Below, piece by piece: positions 52,784-61,924 of a stretch of DNA of 64,000 bases (the stretch's first letter is position 1; each line of letters opens with the position of its first letter). Source of the stretch: Aphanomyces cochlioides. Taxonomy: Eukaryota; Oomycota; Saprolegniomycetes; Saprolegniales; Verrucalvaceae. Position numbers and translations under genes: made by a program. Under the pieces are notes generated by a model, which was not told the DNA's origin, made no database searches, and was given only the letters and a program-made list of their open reading frames with translations. The DNA lies in assembly GCA_019828595.1 (NCBI GenBank), contig JAHQRK010000005.1, positions 3,100,001 to 3,164,000 of the forward strand. Direction: 5' to 3'.

Positions 52784-53491
52784 TCATAGAGTTGTGATTT
52801 CAGTTGTGAAGACGGAGTGCTTTCCATCGGCGGCGGCCGAGAACAAACCGCGGACAAGACGCCGTCTCGCATCTAGAGGCTTTTCATTCTTGATTGAGGG
52901 CTTGAGTGTAATCATTGGAAATTTGTCGGGATTATTTCTCGCCTCGATCGTTTCAGCGTAGACAGCCTGAGCTTCCGCGAGCGAGCAAGGACCATCGAGT
53001 TCAAACAGACCAAGTCCATAGGTTCTGTGCCACTTGGTCAGACAGTAAAAACCACCACTGACGTCGTCTTGGACAATTTCCACATCGACAGTCCTGCTGG
53101 CAAATACACGTGCTCCCGACACTTGCGTATATGTCTGGAAGGCCCTTTTGCTTTTCAATAAGAACCCATCTTTTGATGTCGCGGTGGTCACTTGTGGCAA
53201 GAATAAGTCGTTCAAGATGTAATTCGCTGACACTTCATCCAACTTGGGTACTGACAGCATTGGGGATTGAAACGAAAACACTGATGACGCTTTTCGAGTC
53301 GGTGCTTTCACAGGCGTGGATAGAAAAGCGGTGGACGCCATCACCATGATCTTCGATGGAGATCGTGGCTTCTTGATCGGAGACTTTGGCTGTCGGGAAA
53401 CTTTACGCAGCTTCAAACTAGACGTTGCCAAGTAGTGGAAGAAGTTGCGAGTCTTTCGCATGCTTCGAGTAGTTCGCTTGGGGTTCATCAT
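52784..53491 (-). CDS. SPKK-rich WGR-like protein, array copy 3
   Basis: A single exon, 235 residues from MMNPKRTTRSMRKTRNFFHY. Basic N-terminus with RKVSRQPKSPIKKPRSPSK; the TP-rich middle is shorter than in copy 2. The bridge is ANYILNDLFLPQVTTATSKD. The WGR-like part is VDVEIVQDDVSGGFYCLTKW followed by GLGLFELDGPCSLAEAQAVY. The end is RLVRGLFSAAADGKHSVF. Its promoter block is split by the Merlin insertion at 53587-54871, which moves the shared upstream word 1.3 kb away and may affect expression. Confidence 0.8.
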   Translation of the reverse strand: MMNPKRTTRSMRKTRNFFHYLATSSLKLRKVSRQPKSPIKKPRSPSKIMVMASTAFLSTPVKAPTRKASSVFSFQSPMLSVPKLDEVSANYILNDLFLPQVTTATSKDGFLLKSKRAFQTYTQVSGARVFASRTVDVEIVQDDVSGGFYCLTKWHRTYGLGLFELDGPCSLAEAQAVYAETIEARNNPDKFPMITLKPSIKNEKPLDARRRLVRGLFSAAADGKHSVFTTEITTL

Positions 53492-53578
53492 GATGGAAAA
53501 TTGAATAATGAAATGGATGTCGAGACTTTGGACTTTTGGTCCAAATGATGGTCACTATGCAAAGTGATGGTGCAAAGT

Positions 53579-53586
53579 CAACCAAC
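53579..53586. repeat. Left target-site duplication CAACCAAC of the Merlin element
   Basis: An 8-bp direct repeat with 54872-54879. Confidence 0.85.
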
Positions 53587-53655
53587 GGCTCTGCCACAAC
53601 ATCTCCCCGCAAAACTAAATGAAAACTTATTTAATATAGTGAATTCATTATTGAT

Positions 53656-54679
53656 TTATCTGGAGCTTATAGCTTGACATATTCCACACATGATTTGCTC
53701 GTCGCGAGCACGCATCGGGAAAAACCAGGATCGCCAGAGGTACTCATCAAGTAGCTCAGGAATCATATCCTTCGCTACACCGCGCATGGCCTTCAAATGC
53801 CTCTTCACACGCATTTCCCACACACCTTCAATAGTTTGTGTGTGGGCACCATTCGAGGGATTCACAAAATTCCTCGAATGGTTGACCCATTGATGCGAAT
53901 AATTCATATCTATCAGATCAATAAGTACAAATCGTAACTGAAAACTACCTGACAACAGTCTGTTGTTCTCTAGAGTGTGTCTCTCGTTTGCGGACACATA
54001 TGAAGAGAATTTGTCCGAGATAACAAAGTTCTCGGCTTGATATGCTGCTTGATGATTGTAGAAAGTGTTTGTTTCGACCTATCATTGAAAACAAGGCGAC
54101 CAAACCACTTCCCCGTGGCTCGATCTACGCCACCGAAGAGCCAGCAGTCGTCATAATGGTGGCCACGATTATACTTAGATTTCTTTTTAAGAGAAGTTTC
54201 GTCTATTTCAACGATACATCCCTCGCCGCCTATCTAGAAAACACTTTTAAAGAGATCCTGAGAGAAAGACTTACCATAGCATTGCATCGCACAAGATCTT
54301 CCGATCAGATATCTCGACATTCTCTGAAGAGTTTCGTAACGGTCGTTACTGAAACCGCAACTTCCTGAGCCGCTTTAGTAATGGGTCGTTGAGCTGCCCA
54401 ACAGTAGAGCAATCTCACGACTTTTGAGATGCTAATGTGGAATTTCTTAAAGAATGTTCCACTTCTCACGCTTATCTCGCTCTTGGAGCATGACCCCTTG
54501 TGGCAGCGCCATCGCATAGCGGTCAGACGCATAGAACTTCCACATTTCTTACAGTACATAGCAGATCTAATGAGACCCGCTTGCATGCACCAACGGACAA
54601 CGGATTCATCCGTTTTGAGTGTCTCATGAATCGCAGCGTATGAGAAACGGGCGGCATTGGACAAGTCGTAGCCACTCAT
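53656..54679 (-). pseudogene. Merlin/IS1595-like transposase, inactivated
   Basis: From MSGYDLSNAARFSYAAIHET the first exon encodes a zinc-ribbon (CKKCGSSMRL...WRCHKGSCSK) and a helix-turn-helix (ITKAAQEVAVSVTTVTKLF). It then meets an in-frame TGA at 54305-54307, directly after ECRDI; reading on in the same frame to a GTAAGT donor (54276) and the next exon restores IGGEGCIVEIDETSLKKKSK. A second defect, a one-base loss, lies between IIKQHIKP and NFVISDKFSSYVS at about 54024. A final exon (from about 53910) has MNYSHQWVNHSRNFV and HTQTIEGVWEMRVKRHLK, then LLDEYLWRSWFF. The catalytic acids sit in EIDETS, ISDKF and QTIEGVW. I describe the breaks only; the copy looks dead. Confidence 0.82.
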
Positions 54680-54773
54680 GGTTACACTGTGAAAGACGAG
54701 GTGAGTACGGGGAGGAAATGGGGTTGAGTGACTTCGATTGAAATCGCCCGCCGAAATTTTGGCGGTCATTTGT

Positions 54774-54806
54774 CTTATCCGGACGAATTTGTAATTGTTA
54801 TCCGGA
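54774..54806. promoter_or_regulatory. Two TTATCCGGA motifs inside the Merlin element
   Basis: TTATCCGGAC and TTATCCGGAA lie 95-127 nt upstream of the transposase start, i.e. the same motif as at host genes. Confidence 0.45.
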
Positions 54807-54871
54807 ATGTTTATAGATAATGTTCATTTATTTATGTTAAACAATTAGCGGGGAGATGTTGTGGCAGAGCC

Positions 54872-54879
54872 CAACCAAC
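54872..54879. repeat. Right target-site duplication CAACCAAC of the Merlin element
   Basis: Matches 53579-53586. Confidence 0.85.
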
Positions 54880-55280
54880 AGTTGACGAACCGACGATCGG
54901 ACAAGTTGACCATCACCATTCGCGCTCTCTCTTCTTGTTCTGAAGTGGGAGAGCTCATCTTGACGTGTTCAATACTCCATCAGAGTCAAGGGAATGCAAT
55001 AGTGCAGTGGCTTCATCGTCGCGATAACTCCTCAGACCATAGAGGACATTTGAGATGCAAGCATTCCCGATGGTTAAGTGAGACACAATCTCAACAAAGA
55101 TAGGTGACTTTCTCGTGAGTATTCAGAGCTTCTTGGTTCTTTGTAGTTCAAGATATCACGTATTTGCAAGTCCTTGCCAATGGGTGAATGGCCCGTAGGC
55201 AGCCATTCTCGATGCATTGCGACAATCGAAAGCTCAGCAAAACTCAACTGAAATAAAGTCTATAATACACGAGAAGTAAT
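54880..55280. other. Displaced upstream block of copy 3 and intergenic DNA
   Basis: It starts with the shared array word (54881-54902) and continues with a polypyrimidine tract CTCTCTCTTCTTG also present near other copies. No gene is seen. Confidence 0.5.
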
Positions 55281-56033
55281 TTACAATCGCTGAGAAGTGA
55301 CTTGGGTTGGAAACACGATAGTCTTTCCTTCCTCCTTGCCCATGTAATAACCGCGGACGAAACGCCGTGTCCCTTCTTCTGGCATTGCAGCCACGCGTTT
55401 GCTTGCCGACCAAAACGTGTTGAATTTTTCATTCAAAGGGTTCATGTCAGTGAAGACGTCGTGGGATTCTGTCAACGAACAAGGACCGTCGAGTTCATAA
55501 TGGCCTACGTCAGACTTTCCATACCATTTCGTCAAACAGTAATTAGTGCCACTCGTATAGTCTTGGACAACTTCCACGTCGACAGTCAAGACGCCAAAAG
55601 TTCCTGCGCCAGTCAACGGTACTTGCGTCTTGAACGTCTTCTTGAGCAAGAGTCCATCATCCGTTGTCGCGGTCGTCACTTGTGGCAATTTCGACTGGCT
55701 CAAGATATCTCTTGACGACACTTTCTCGGTCAATGTCAACGCAGAAGGAACCTTTGTTGATGGGGAAATCGTCACAGCAGGCTGTAACGCAGGTGCTGAA
55801 GGCATCGGGGATGCAAACGACAAGGTCGCTGAAGGATTTCTCGATGCTTTCACTGGTGTAGATGGCTTTGCAGGTCGCGTCAACGTTGTGATCTTCTTTG
55901 GAGAGCGTGGTTTCTTGAACGGAGACTTTGGCTGGCGGGAAACTTTGCGTTGCTTCGAGCTTGACGCTGCCAAGAAGTGGAAGAAGCTGCGAGTCTTCCG
56001 CATGCTTCGAGTAAGACGCTGGTGGTTCATCAT
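55281..56033 (-). CDS. SPKK-rich WGR-like protein, array copy 4
   Basis: A single exon, 250 residues from MMNHQRLTRSMRKTRSFFHF. Basic N-terminus (RKVSRQPKSPFKKPRSPKK), TPVK-containing middle, bridge SSRDILSQSKLPQVTTATTD, WGR-like VDVEVVQDYTSGTNYCLTKW and VGHYELDGPCSLTESHDVF, C-terminal RFVRGYYMGKEEGKTIVFP. Its upstream sequence is the best-preserved version of the array promoter block and retains the unoccupied Merlin target. Confidence 0.8.
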   Translation of the reverse strand: MMNHQRLTRSMRKTRSFFHFLAASSSKQRKVSRQPKSPFKKPRSPKKITTLTRPAKPSTPVKASRNPSATLSFASPMPSAPALQPAVTISPSTKVPSALTLTEKVSSRDILSQSKLPQVTTATTDDGLLLKKTFKTQVPLTGAGTFGVLTVDVEVVQDYTSGTNYCLTKWYGKSDVGHYELDGPCSLTESHDVFTDMNPLNEKFNTFWSASKRVAAMPEEGTRRFVRGYYMGKEEGKTIVFPTQVTSQRL

Positions 56034-56127
56034 GATGGAAAATTGAACAATGAATGGGGTGTCTCCGTCGGTACTTTGGTCAAAATGATGGTCTCAATAC
56101 AAAGTGATGGTTGAAAGTCAACCAACA

Positions 56128-56149
56128 GTTGACGAACCGACGATCGGAC
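56128..56149. promoter_or_regulatory. Array upstream block before copy 4
   Basis: Identical to 52251-52272 (GTTGACGAACCGACGATCGG); preceded by CAACCAAC at 56119-56126, the unoccupied Merlin target. Confidence 0.55.
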
Positions 56150-56615
56150 AAGTTGACCATCACCAGTCGATCTCTCTCTTCTTGTTCTCGTCTTGACGTG
56201 TTCAATACTCCATCAAAGTCAAGGGAATGCAATACTGCAGTGACTCACTCTGCAGGGATTCATCATCGCGTCAACTCGCTTGGCTATAGATGACATTTGA
56301 GACGTGTGAAGAATTGAAGAACTTGAACGTCGCTGCGGAAGAACTTCATGCGACTCCATTGTCCACGCAAGCAATTCTAATGACAATGAGGAGCCCAATC
56401 TCAAGAAATGTGTATTACTTTAGAGCATGTGCTTCCATCAGAGTCCAAAGAACCATTTCTACTCTCTCTCTCTCTCCATCCTCGACGGACTGGTCTTCTT
56501 GGCTATTCGTGCGCAGCGCTATCTATCACTTGGAAAGATAGACGAGCATCATGCGCCTTTTTCTAAGCGCAAACCTAAAGTCGGAAGCTCTCAGCAGTTG
56601 AATTCGAATGCATTA

Positions 56616-56912
56616 TCACGACGTAGTCGTTGAGCAGTCATGTTGCCCTCTTTCAACCCATGAATGAAAGTCTCTGATGTCTCCACAGCAGAATTGACTG
56701 CTTCTGACAACGTCTTGGACAACTTCCACGTCGACAGTCTCTGACATGATATAATTCTGCGTCAGGGGAAGCAGTCCATGCTGAACGTTGTCTTGAGCAA
56801 GCGTCATCGTTTGTTGTCGCGGTGGTCTCGTGTGGCAACATGGAGCTGTTCAAGATATCACTTATCGATACTTTCTCCACCATTTCAAGCACGGGGGAGT
56901 TCTCAGCGCATG
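56616..56912 (-). pseudogene. WGR-like gene relic, array copy 5
   Basis: Short pieces match the family in different frames: EKVSISDILNSSMLPHETTA (compare STRDILKRLKLPQMTTA) and SETVDVEVVQDVVRSSQF (compare VDVEVVQDYTSG). The basic N-terminus and most of the WGR part are gone. The start-proximal sequence GATGGAAAATTGAAAATTGA at 56911 is the one found at the 5' edge of intact copies. Confidence 0.65.
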
Positions 56913-57396
56913 ATGGAAAATTGAAAATTGAAATGGATGTCGTTGATTCGGTCTTTTAGTCAAAATGATGGTCTCCATACAAAGTGATGGTGCAAAGGCA
57001 AAGAATGGAAAACGAACCGACGATCGGACACGTTGGCCATCACCAGTCGCGCTCTCTCTCTTCTTGTTCTAAGAGTAAAAGCTCAACTTGACGTAGTAAT
57101 CAAAGTCAAGGAATAGCGCATTGCAGTGGCTCAATCCATGGCAAATTCATTATCGGTGTCAAAGGACATTTGAGCTGAGTGAAAAATTCACGATGACTGG
57201 TCCATCGCTCATACAAAAAAATCCTTGTAGCACTGACGAAGGGTTTGTTGTGCATTTGATCCATCAAGTCCAAGAAAAGGCCAACGTCGCCACCATGTCC
57301 TGGTTGTACTAGTAGAACGGCGGTTAGAAGCTATCTAACCGCAGAAGCTCTATGAAATTGAAATGGAGTAAAGTTATATTATACACATAAGTTAGA

Positions 57397-58136
57397 TCAG
57401 ACTGATTGATATATGGCGGTGGAAGGAAAGATCAGGTGCTTTTCACTCTCCAGGCCCATATAGAAGCCTCGAACGAGACGCCACGGGTCCTTTGAAGTCA
57501 CGTCAACAGGTTGTTGTATCGTCGATAACGACACCTCTGAGATGTCCTTTCTGCCGATCACTTTTCTAAAAGCGAGCTGAGCTTCCGACTGCGAACAAGG
57601 ACCGTCGAGTTCGAATTGCCCAAGTCCATGCGTGCCGTGCCACTTGACCAGGCAGTAGAAGGAGTTTGTATCGTCCTTGATAACTTCCACTTGGACAGTT
57701 TTGAGCGCTCCAGTCGCTGGTATTGTTGTCTTGAACACTAGTTTGGTCATGAGGCCATTCTCAGCAGTCGAGGGAGCTCGTGTCAAGTTGAATTCCTTCA
57801 AATATCGCAACCGGACACTTGATCCAACAAATTCGCCATCGTTGAAACCTTTGTCACTGGGGAAATCGCCATAGCAGGCAATGATACAGACACTGCTGGG
57901 GATTCAAACGCAGCAGAGGTCGCTGGGGATTTTGGAGCGTTTGTTGATGTCTTCATTGGCGTTGATGGCAACGATGGCGACGATGGCACGACAACCTTCT
58001 TGGGAGATTGCAGTTTCTTCAGTGGAGACTTTGGCTGGCGAGGAACTTTACGCATCTTCAAGCTGGATGCTACCAAGTAGTGGAAAAAGCTGCGAGTCTT
58101 TCGCATGCTTCGAGCAACGCGCTGGTGGTTCATCAT
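57397..58136 (-). pseudogene. WGR-like gene with single-base frameshift, array copy 6
   Basis: The first frame from 58136 (MMNHQRVARSMRKTRSFFHY) holds the basic region (RKVPRQPKSPLKKLQSPKK) and stops after LLDQVSGCDI. The next frame resumes immediately with LKEFNLTR-type text (57397-57810 frame), then VQVEVIKDDTNSFYCLVKW, GLGQFELDGPCSQSEAQLAF and RLVRGFYMGLESEKHLIFP. The break is in the DIL of the conserved bridge and looks like loss of one T. No GT-AG intron fits. Apart from this the gene is complete, so it may be a recent mutation or a sequencing error. Confidence 0.75.
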
Positions 58137-58978
58137 GCTGGAAAATTGAATTGTGAGCGATGTGAGTTGTGAAAAGTCGAAATGACGGTCCTCTATAGAA
58201 AATGATGGTCCAACGTCAAAGTGCATAATCTCATGGCAGAAAACGAACAGGCGATCAACCAAATATCAAACGACCGCTTTCTATGTCTTGCTTTTGAAAG
58301 TGAAGCTCTTCTTGTTTGCCTTGTAGATAAGCTCAGTCACCGCATGAATTCAAAGTTTCTACACTATGTATTCTGGAGAGTGCTGCTGGATAACGATGGA
58401 CATTTGAAATATGTGAAACGCAAATCCAGTTGATGTTCGTTGACTCAATTCTGCAAGGGAGAGAGTGCATGATAGACTGAATTGTATCTCTCGCTGAAGA
58501 TGGTGCTTTGTTACTGATAATATTCAAGGTTTAGGATGAGTCCATGCGAAATTCTACGTTGCTCGAGGCGGAAGATGCCTTCATCAAAATGCTCCTCCGC
58601 AAAGCCAACACGGTATGGCCTCCATCAAGTCCAAGTGCGCTCGCCTCCTCGGCTTCTCGTTCTCACCAAGCGATGCGACAACTACGACAAGGTTTCTTTG
58701 TTCCGCAACCGACAGGCCCGCCCCATATTTTGAATGCAAGGGCGGCGGTACATGGCCCATCGAGTGAGAATTCAGGAAATCCGTTGGTTCTGTGCATCGT
58801 TGCGAAGAAATAAAACTCGTGGTGGACTTGGACGACGGCCAATTCGAACGTTGGCTCATTGTCGAGGAAGTCAAAATGCCAGTGATATTATCCGGATAAT
58901 ACTCTACTTGTACGGATAAGATGGTTTATCCCGCCTTGACACTGTGAGTTGACAAAATTGGTCTTTTCCCATAGCACG
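58137..58978. other. Intergenic region with a weak plus-strand coding fragment
   Basis: The left part carries a diverged array upstream block. At 58536-58890 plus-strand frames have coding character, ending KLVVDLDDGQFERWLIVEEV just before the TTATCCGGATAA palindrome, but the frames do not join cleanly. I cannot name the product. Confidence 0.3.
58888..58899. promoter_or_regulatory. Perfect TTATCCGGATAA palindrome
   Basis: A complete 12-bp palindrome, with a further TACGGATAAG at 58911-58920, 60-90 nt upstream of the ATG at 58979. Confidence 0.55.
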
Positions 58979-59370
58979 ATGACATCCAACGTCGCACCGC
59001 AACTCAACGCAATGCCCCTCTTTGCTATCTCTATCTATGGCGTTTGGTTGGCGCTTGCTTGTATCAGTGGTGTATTCGGCGGAGTCGGGCGAGGTAGGGT
59101 CAAGAGTAGAGCTCAGGAAGAGCTCTTATACGAGGTAAATCTCGTGTTGTGGTCGAAACGAATCTACAGCAAGTAGTTAACTTCATTCGCGTCAAGACAT
59201 CAGCGACGACCATCCTGCCTTTCCCGAGTCGTCGGTTTTGGAGCTACGCCACCCCTCGGTCATGGCTCATGCGCTGGGATTGTATTGCCCGTGCTGCGGT
59301 CTCGTTCTTCAGTTATGAGTCAGTCATCAGAGTACTAAGCTTGCGTCGACAATATTCGCTGATAGTCTGA
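58979..59370 (+). CDS. Small single-pass membrane protein, C-terminus uncertain
   Basis: Exon 1 (58979-59134) encodes MTSNVAPQLNAMPLFAISIY, then the hydrophobic GVWLALACISGVFGGVG and a basic/acidic flank (RVKSRAQEELLYE), ending at a GTAAAT donor. The 3' part is ambiguous. One acceptor keeps the frame open to 59370 (TSATTILPFPSRRF...). Another frame, with more natural composition, reads FPESSVLELRHPSVMAHALG then LYCPCCGLVLQL. No family is recognised. The upstream TTATCCGGATAA palindrome supports a real transcription unit. Confidence 0.4.
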
Positions 59371-59497
59371 AGAGAAAAGGCGACAAGGAGTCACGCGCCG
59401 TACTCTAAAGCGACTTTGCCAAAGGCTTTCCACCTTAACTTCTGAGTTCCTCAGCAAGCGGACGACGTTCTTCAGGAAACACACCGCGCTGATGTGC

Positions 59498-60218
59498 TTA
59501 TATTTCCAAGTCAGCGACAGCGCCAGGACAGAGAATGAACTTGCTAGTCTTGACGAGGAAATAGCCCGACCGTAGATGCGTCGATGTCGTTTGTGGTTTG
59601 GCTTTGGCGCGTCCAGGCGTTTTCTTGCGCTTCTTCGTTGGCTTTTTCTCTTCGATGGTTTTCACATAGATCATCTTGCGGTAGGCAGCTTCTGCGTCTT
59701 TGAGCGACGAAAGACCATCGATGATGTATTCGCCATATTGATAGAGTCGTGCGTGTTTCACAGCAACAAAGTAATATTGATCCTCATCGTTTTCTCGCAT
59801 GACTGCGACCTCGATAACCTTCGTGCGTACGCCGTCTTCATCCTTCACTTCGATTTCAAAGTGAACATTGGCTGCGTGACCATCGCTGAGTGTGACCACA
59901 TTCAGTTCGGGCAGACTGAGACTCTGGAGAACGTCGGATGCTGTGAAGGAAAAACACCGACTTGGGAAGGCCCTGGCTTCACCAAGGATAGATCGATTTC
60001 GTACGCGTCAACTCCTTCTGCGAGATCTTGAGAACCATCAGACGAGGTCTTCGTCGGAGGTTTTGCCTTGGCTGTCGGCGATGGATTCGTTGGCTTTTCG
60101 GCTGCTTCTTGAGGGACGACTGCACCTTGAGAGGAACTTTTCGTGACGACGTTGTCGCCTTCGTGTGCTCTAAACCTACCTCTGCTTTTTGCTTGCTGCG
60201 AGTCACACGTTGGCTCAT
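59498..60218 (-). CDS. Divergent WGR-like protein, array copy 7 (gene model uncertain)
   Basis: The 3' part (59498-59929) is clear: SDVLQSLSLPELNVVTLSDG, FEIEVKDEDGVRTKVIEVAV, a WGR-like YYFVAVKHARLYQYGEYIID then GLSSLKDAEAAYRKM, and RSGYFLVKTSKFILCP. The 5' part from MSQRVTRSKQKAE (60218) is basic as in other copies, but its frame does not connect simply to the 3' part. A middle frame (EKPTNPSPTAKAKPPTKTSS) and a GTGAAG...CACAG intron (about 59954-59996) are present. Either an unrecognised splice or a frameshift is needed, so I am unsure whether it is functional. Confidence 0.5.
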
Positions 60219-60908
60219 CGCGATGGCAGATCACTCCTCGCAAACCTATTCGGAAAGTCAGGACGTTTGGGAAACAAATTCTTATGAAAAATGATATTAA
60301 GTGGTTAAATCAACTTATACAGTATATTAAAATTCACAGATTTAAATTCGAAATTAATCTTATTTCTAAACCTTAGCTTTGGAAAATAATATGTTATGAA
60401 TATGTTTTAATAAGAAAATAAAATTTCGTAATCAAGCCGACTCTCGAATGCTGGTCATATACATAGTGATGGTCGAAAACGAACAAACGATCGACAAAGC
60501 TTCGACACGACGACACGTTGTCGATGGATATTCCAATCTCTGTTTCATGTTGAATGCTGACAATCCAATGACTAAGACAGAGCGCACGACTTTGAGTTGG
60601 CAACGCGAAGAATGGGAGCAACCCTTGACTTCGCTCGTGACTCTCCAATCAAGAAAGAAATGTCATCGCAAGTTGGATCAAGAAGGACCGACCGATGTCT
60701 CCGTGTCCATAGCGCCAGAGTCGGTCGCAGTAAAGTTGAAAAACATAATGAGTTGCACGGTGGATATCTCCCTGAATCGCTACAGTAGATAAGCGGACTC
60801 TAGCTTTGTAAAGATTGTGATCTGCCCTTGAATTGTGAAGGCAAGAAATCCGACTTGTTGATGGCACGCATCACGTCCAGCTTCTAAAGATTGACAGGGC
60901 GGGGATGG
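60219..60908. other. AT-rich DNA with diverged array upstream block
   Basis: AACGAACAAACGATCGACAAAG at about 60478-60499 resembles the array upstream word. The 60290-60430 stretch is very AT-rich. No gene is supported. Confidence 0.45.
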
Positions 60909-61490
60909 TCACTCCTCGCTGGTCTTTGTCCGAATCGCCCTGGCAAACGCCTCTTCCGCTTCACGCAAGGAGCAAGGACCGTCGAGGATGAACTCTCCAA
61001 ACCGACGAGTTGTGCCTTTCCACATGGCAAAGATAAAAATATTGCTCCTGTTCGTCGCGAAGGACTTGCAGCATGAGCGTCTTGTCAATTGATTGAGCAT
61101 GGAATGGAGGATCGGGCGCGGGGTAGTTTGGCACGACGCCTCGAGCAAACATCCACCTGTGGCAGTGACAGCATGCGGCAACTTGAGATAGTCTAGGAAA
61201 GTCGACAGCTCAATGACGGCCGTGAGTGGATGCTTGATGGTGGTTATCACCACGCTTGGGGATATCTCCGTTGGCGTCGTCTCGATCGCAACGAACTCAC
61301 GACGCTGTGCTATCGATTGCACCGTACACGAAGACGACTGGAAGGTGGACAGGCGGTGCTTGTTTCATTGCTGTGCTGCTTGCGTGGAGCTTTGAGCGGC
61401 GACGACATCATCTTCTTGGGGCTAAAGAAACTCCGAGTCTTTCGCATGCTTCGGGTCATGCGCTGGGTTCTCCATGATGAAAATGAAGAA
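60909..61490 (-). pseudogene. WGR-like gene with several frame breaks, array copy 8
   Basis: The 5' end reads MTRSMRKTRSFFSPKKMMSS then SPLKAPRKQ and stops. Another frame has STFLDYLKLPHAVTATGG, the third has TLMLQVLRDEQEQYFYL, and the second frame resumes with FAMWKGTTRRFGEFILDGPC then SLREAEEAFARAI. At least two frameshifts are needed to align it with intact copies (one at a T-run in the WGR-like part), and the C-terminal RGF strand is missing. Confidence 0.65.
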
Positions 61491-61924
61491 ATGTGTCTGC
61501 ATGATGAATGAGGCATTGCAATGATGGTCGACGTCGTGGCCATGTTGACAATTCTATCCCAGTCGACGGGCGTCGAAGGCAATGGCTTTGCTTGTCTCTC
61601 TCGAGCGCTTCTTGCGGTTTGCTTGTCGTGGCAGCCAACTTTACACCGCAACTGTAGTGCTGTGGAGGGAGTCTTGCCGCTGGTTCCTCCCATTATGGGA
61701 GGAATGTGAGCAAGCACTTCAATGTGTGGAGCGAGCCGTGCGGTGCACATCAAAGTTCAGCAGGAATCGCGTCGATCCATGTCATGGACGGTCGCTGTGG
61801 AAACAAACGCAATGCCAAAGCCAAGTTGTGCGCCCTGCTCGCTGTCACCGTGGAAACTCGCCGGCAGGGACAAGACGCGGAGAATGAAGACGAGAAGGAT
61901 AGGATTGAGCGATAGATTACTTTG

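Larger units (their letters stand above)
53587..54871. mobile_element. Merlin-type (IS1595/ISXO2-like) DNA transposon
   Basis: A 1,285-bp element. Perfect 24-bp terminal inverted repeats lie at 53587-53610 and 54848-54871 (outer end GGCTCTGCCACAACATCTCC), flanked by the 8-bp duplication CAACCAAC, the length expected for Merlin elements. It encodes a transposase related to IS1595/ISXO2 proteins, now broken. The unoccupied site is preserved in the paralogous promoter at 56119-56126, which continues AGTTGACGAACCG exactly as the right flank does here. Confidence 0.9.
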
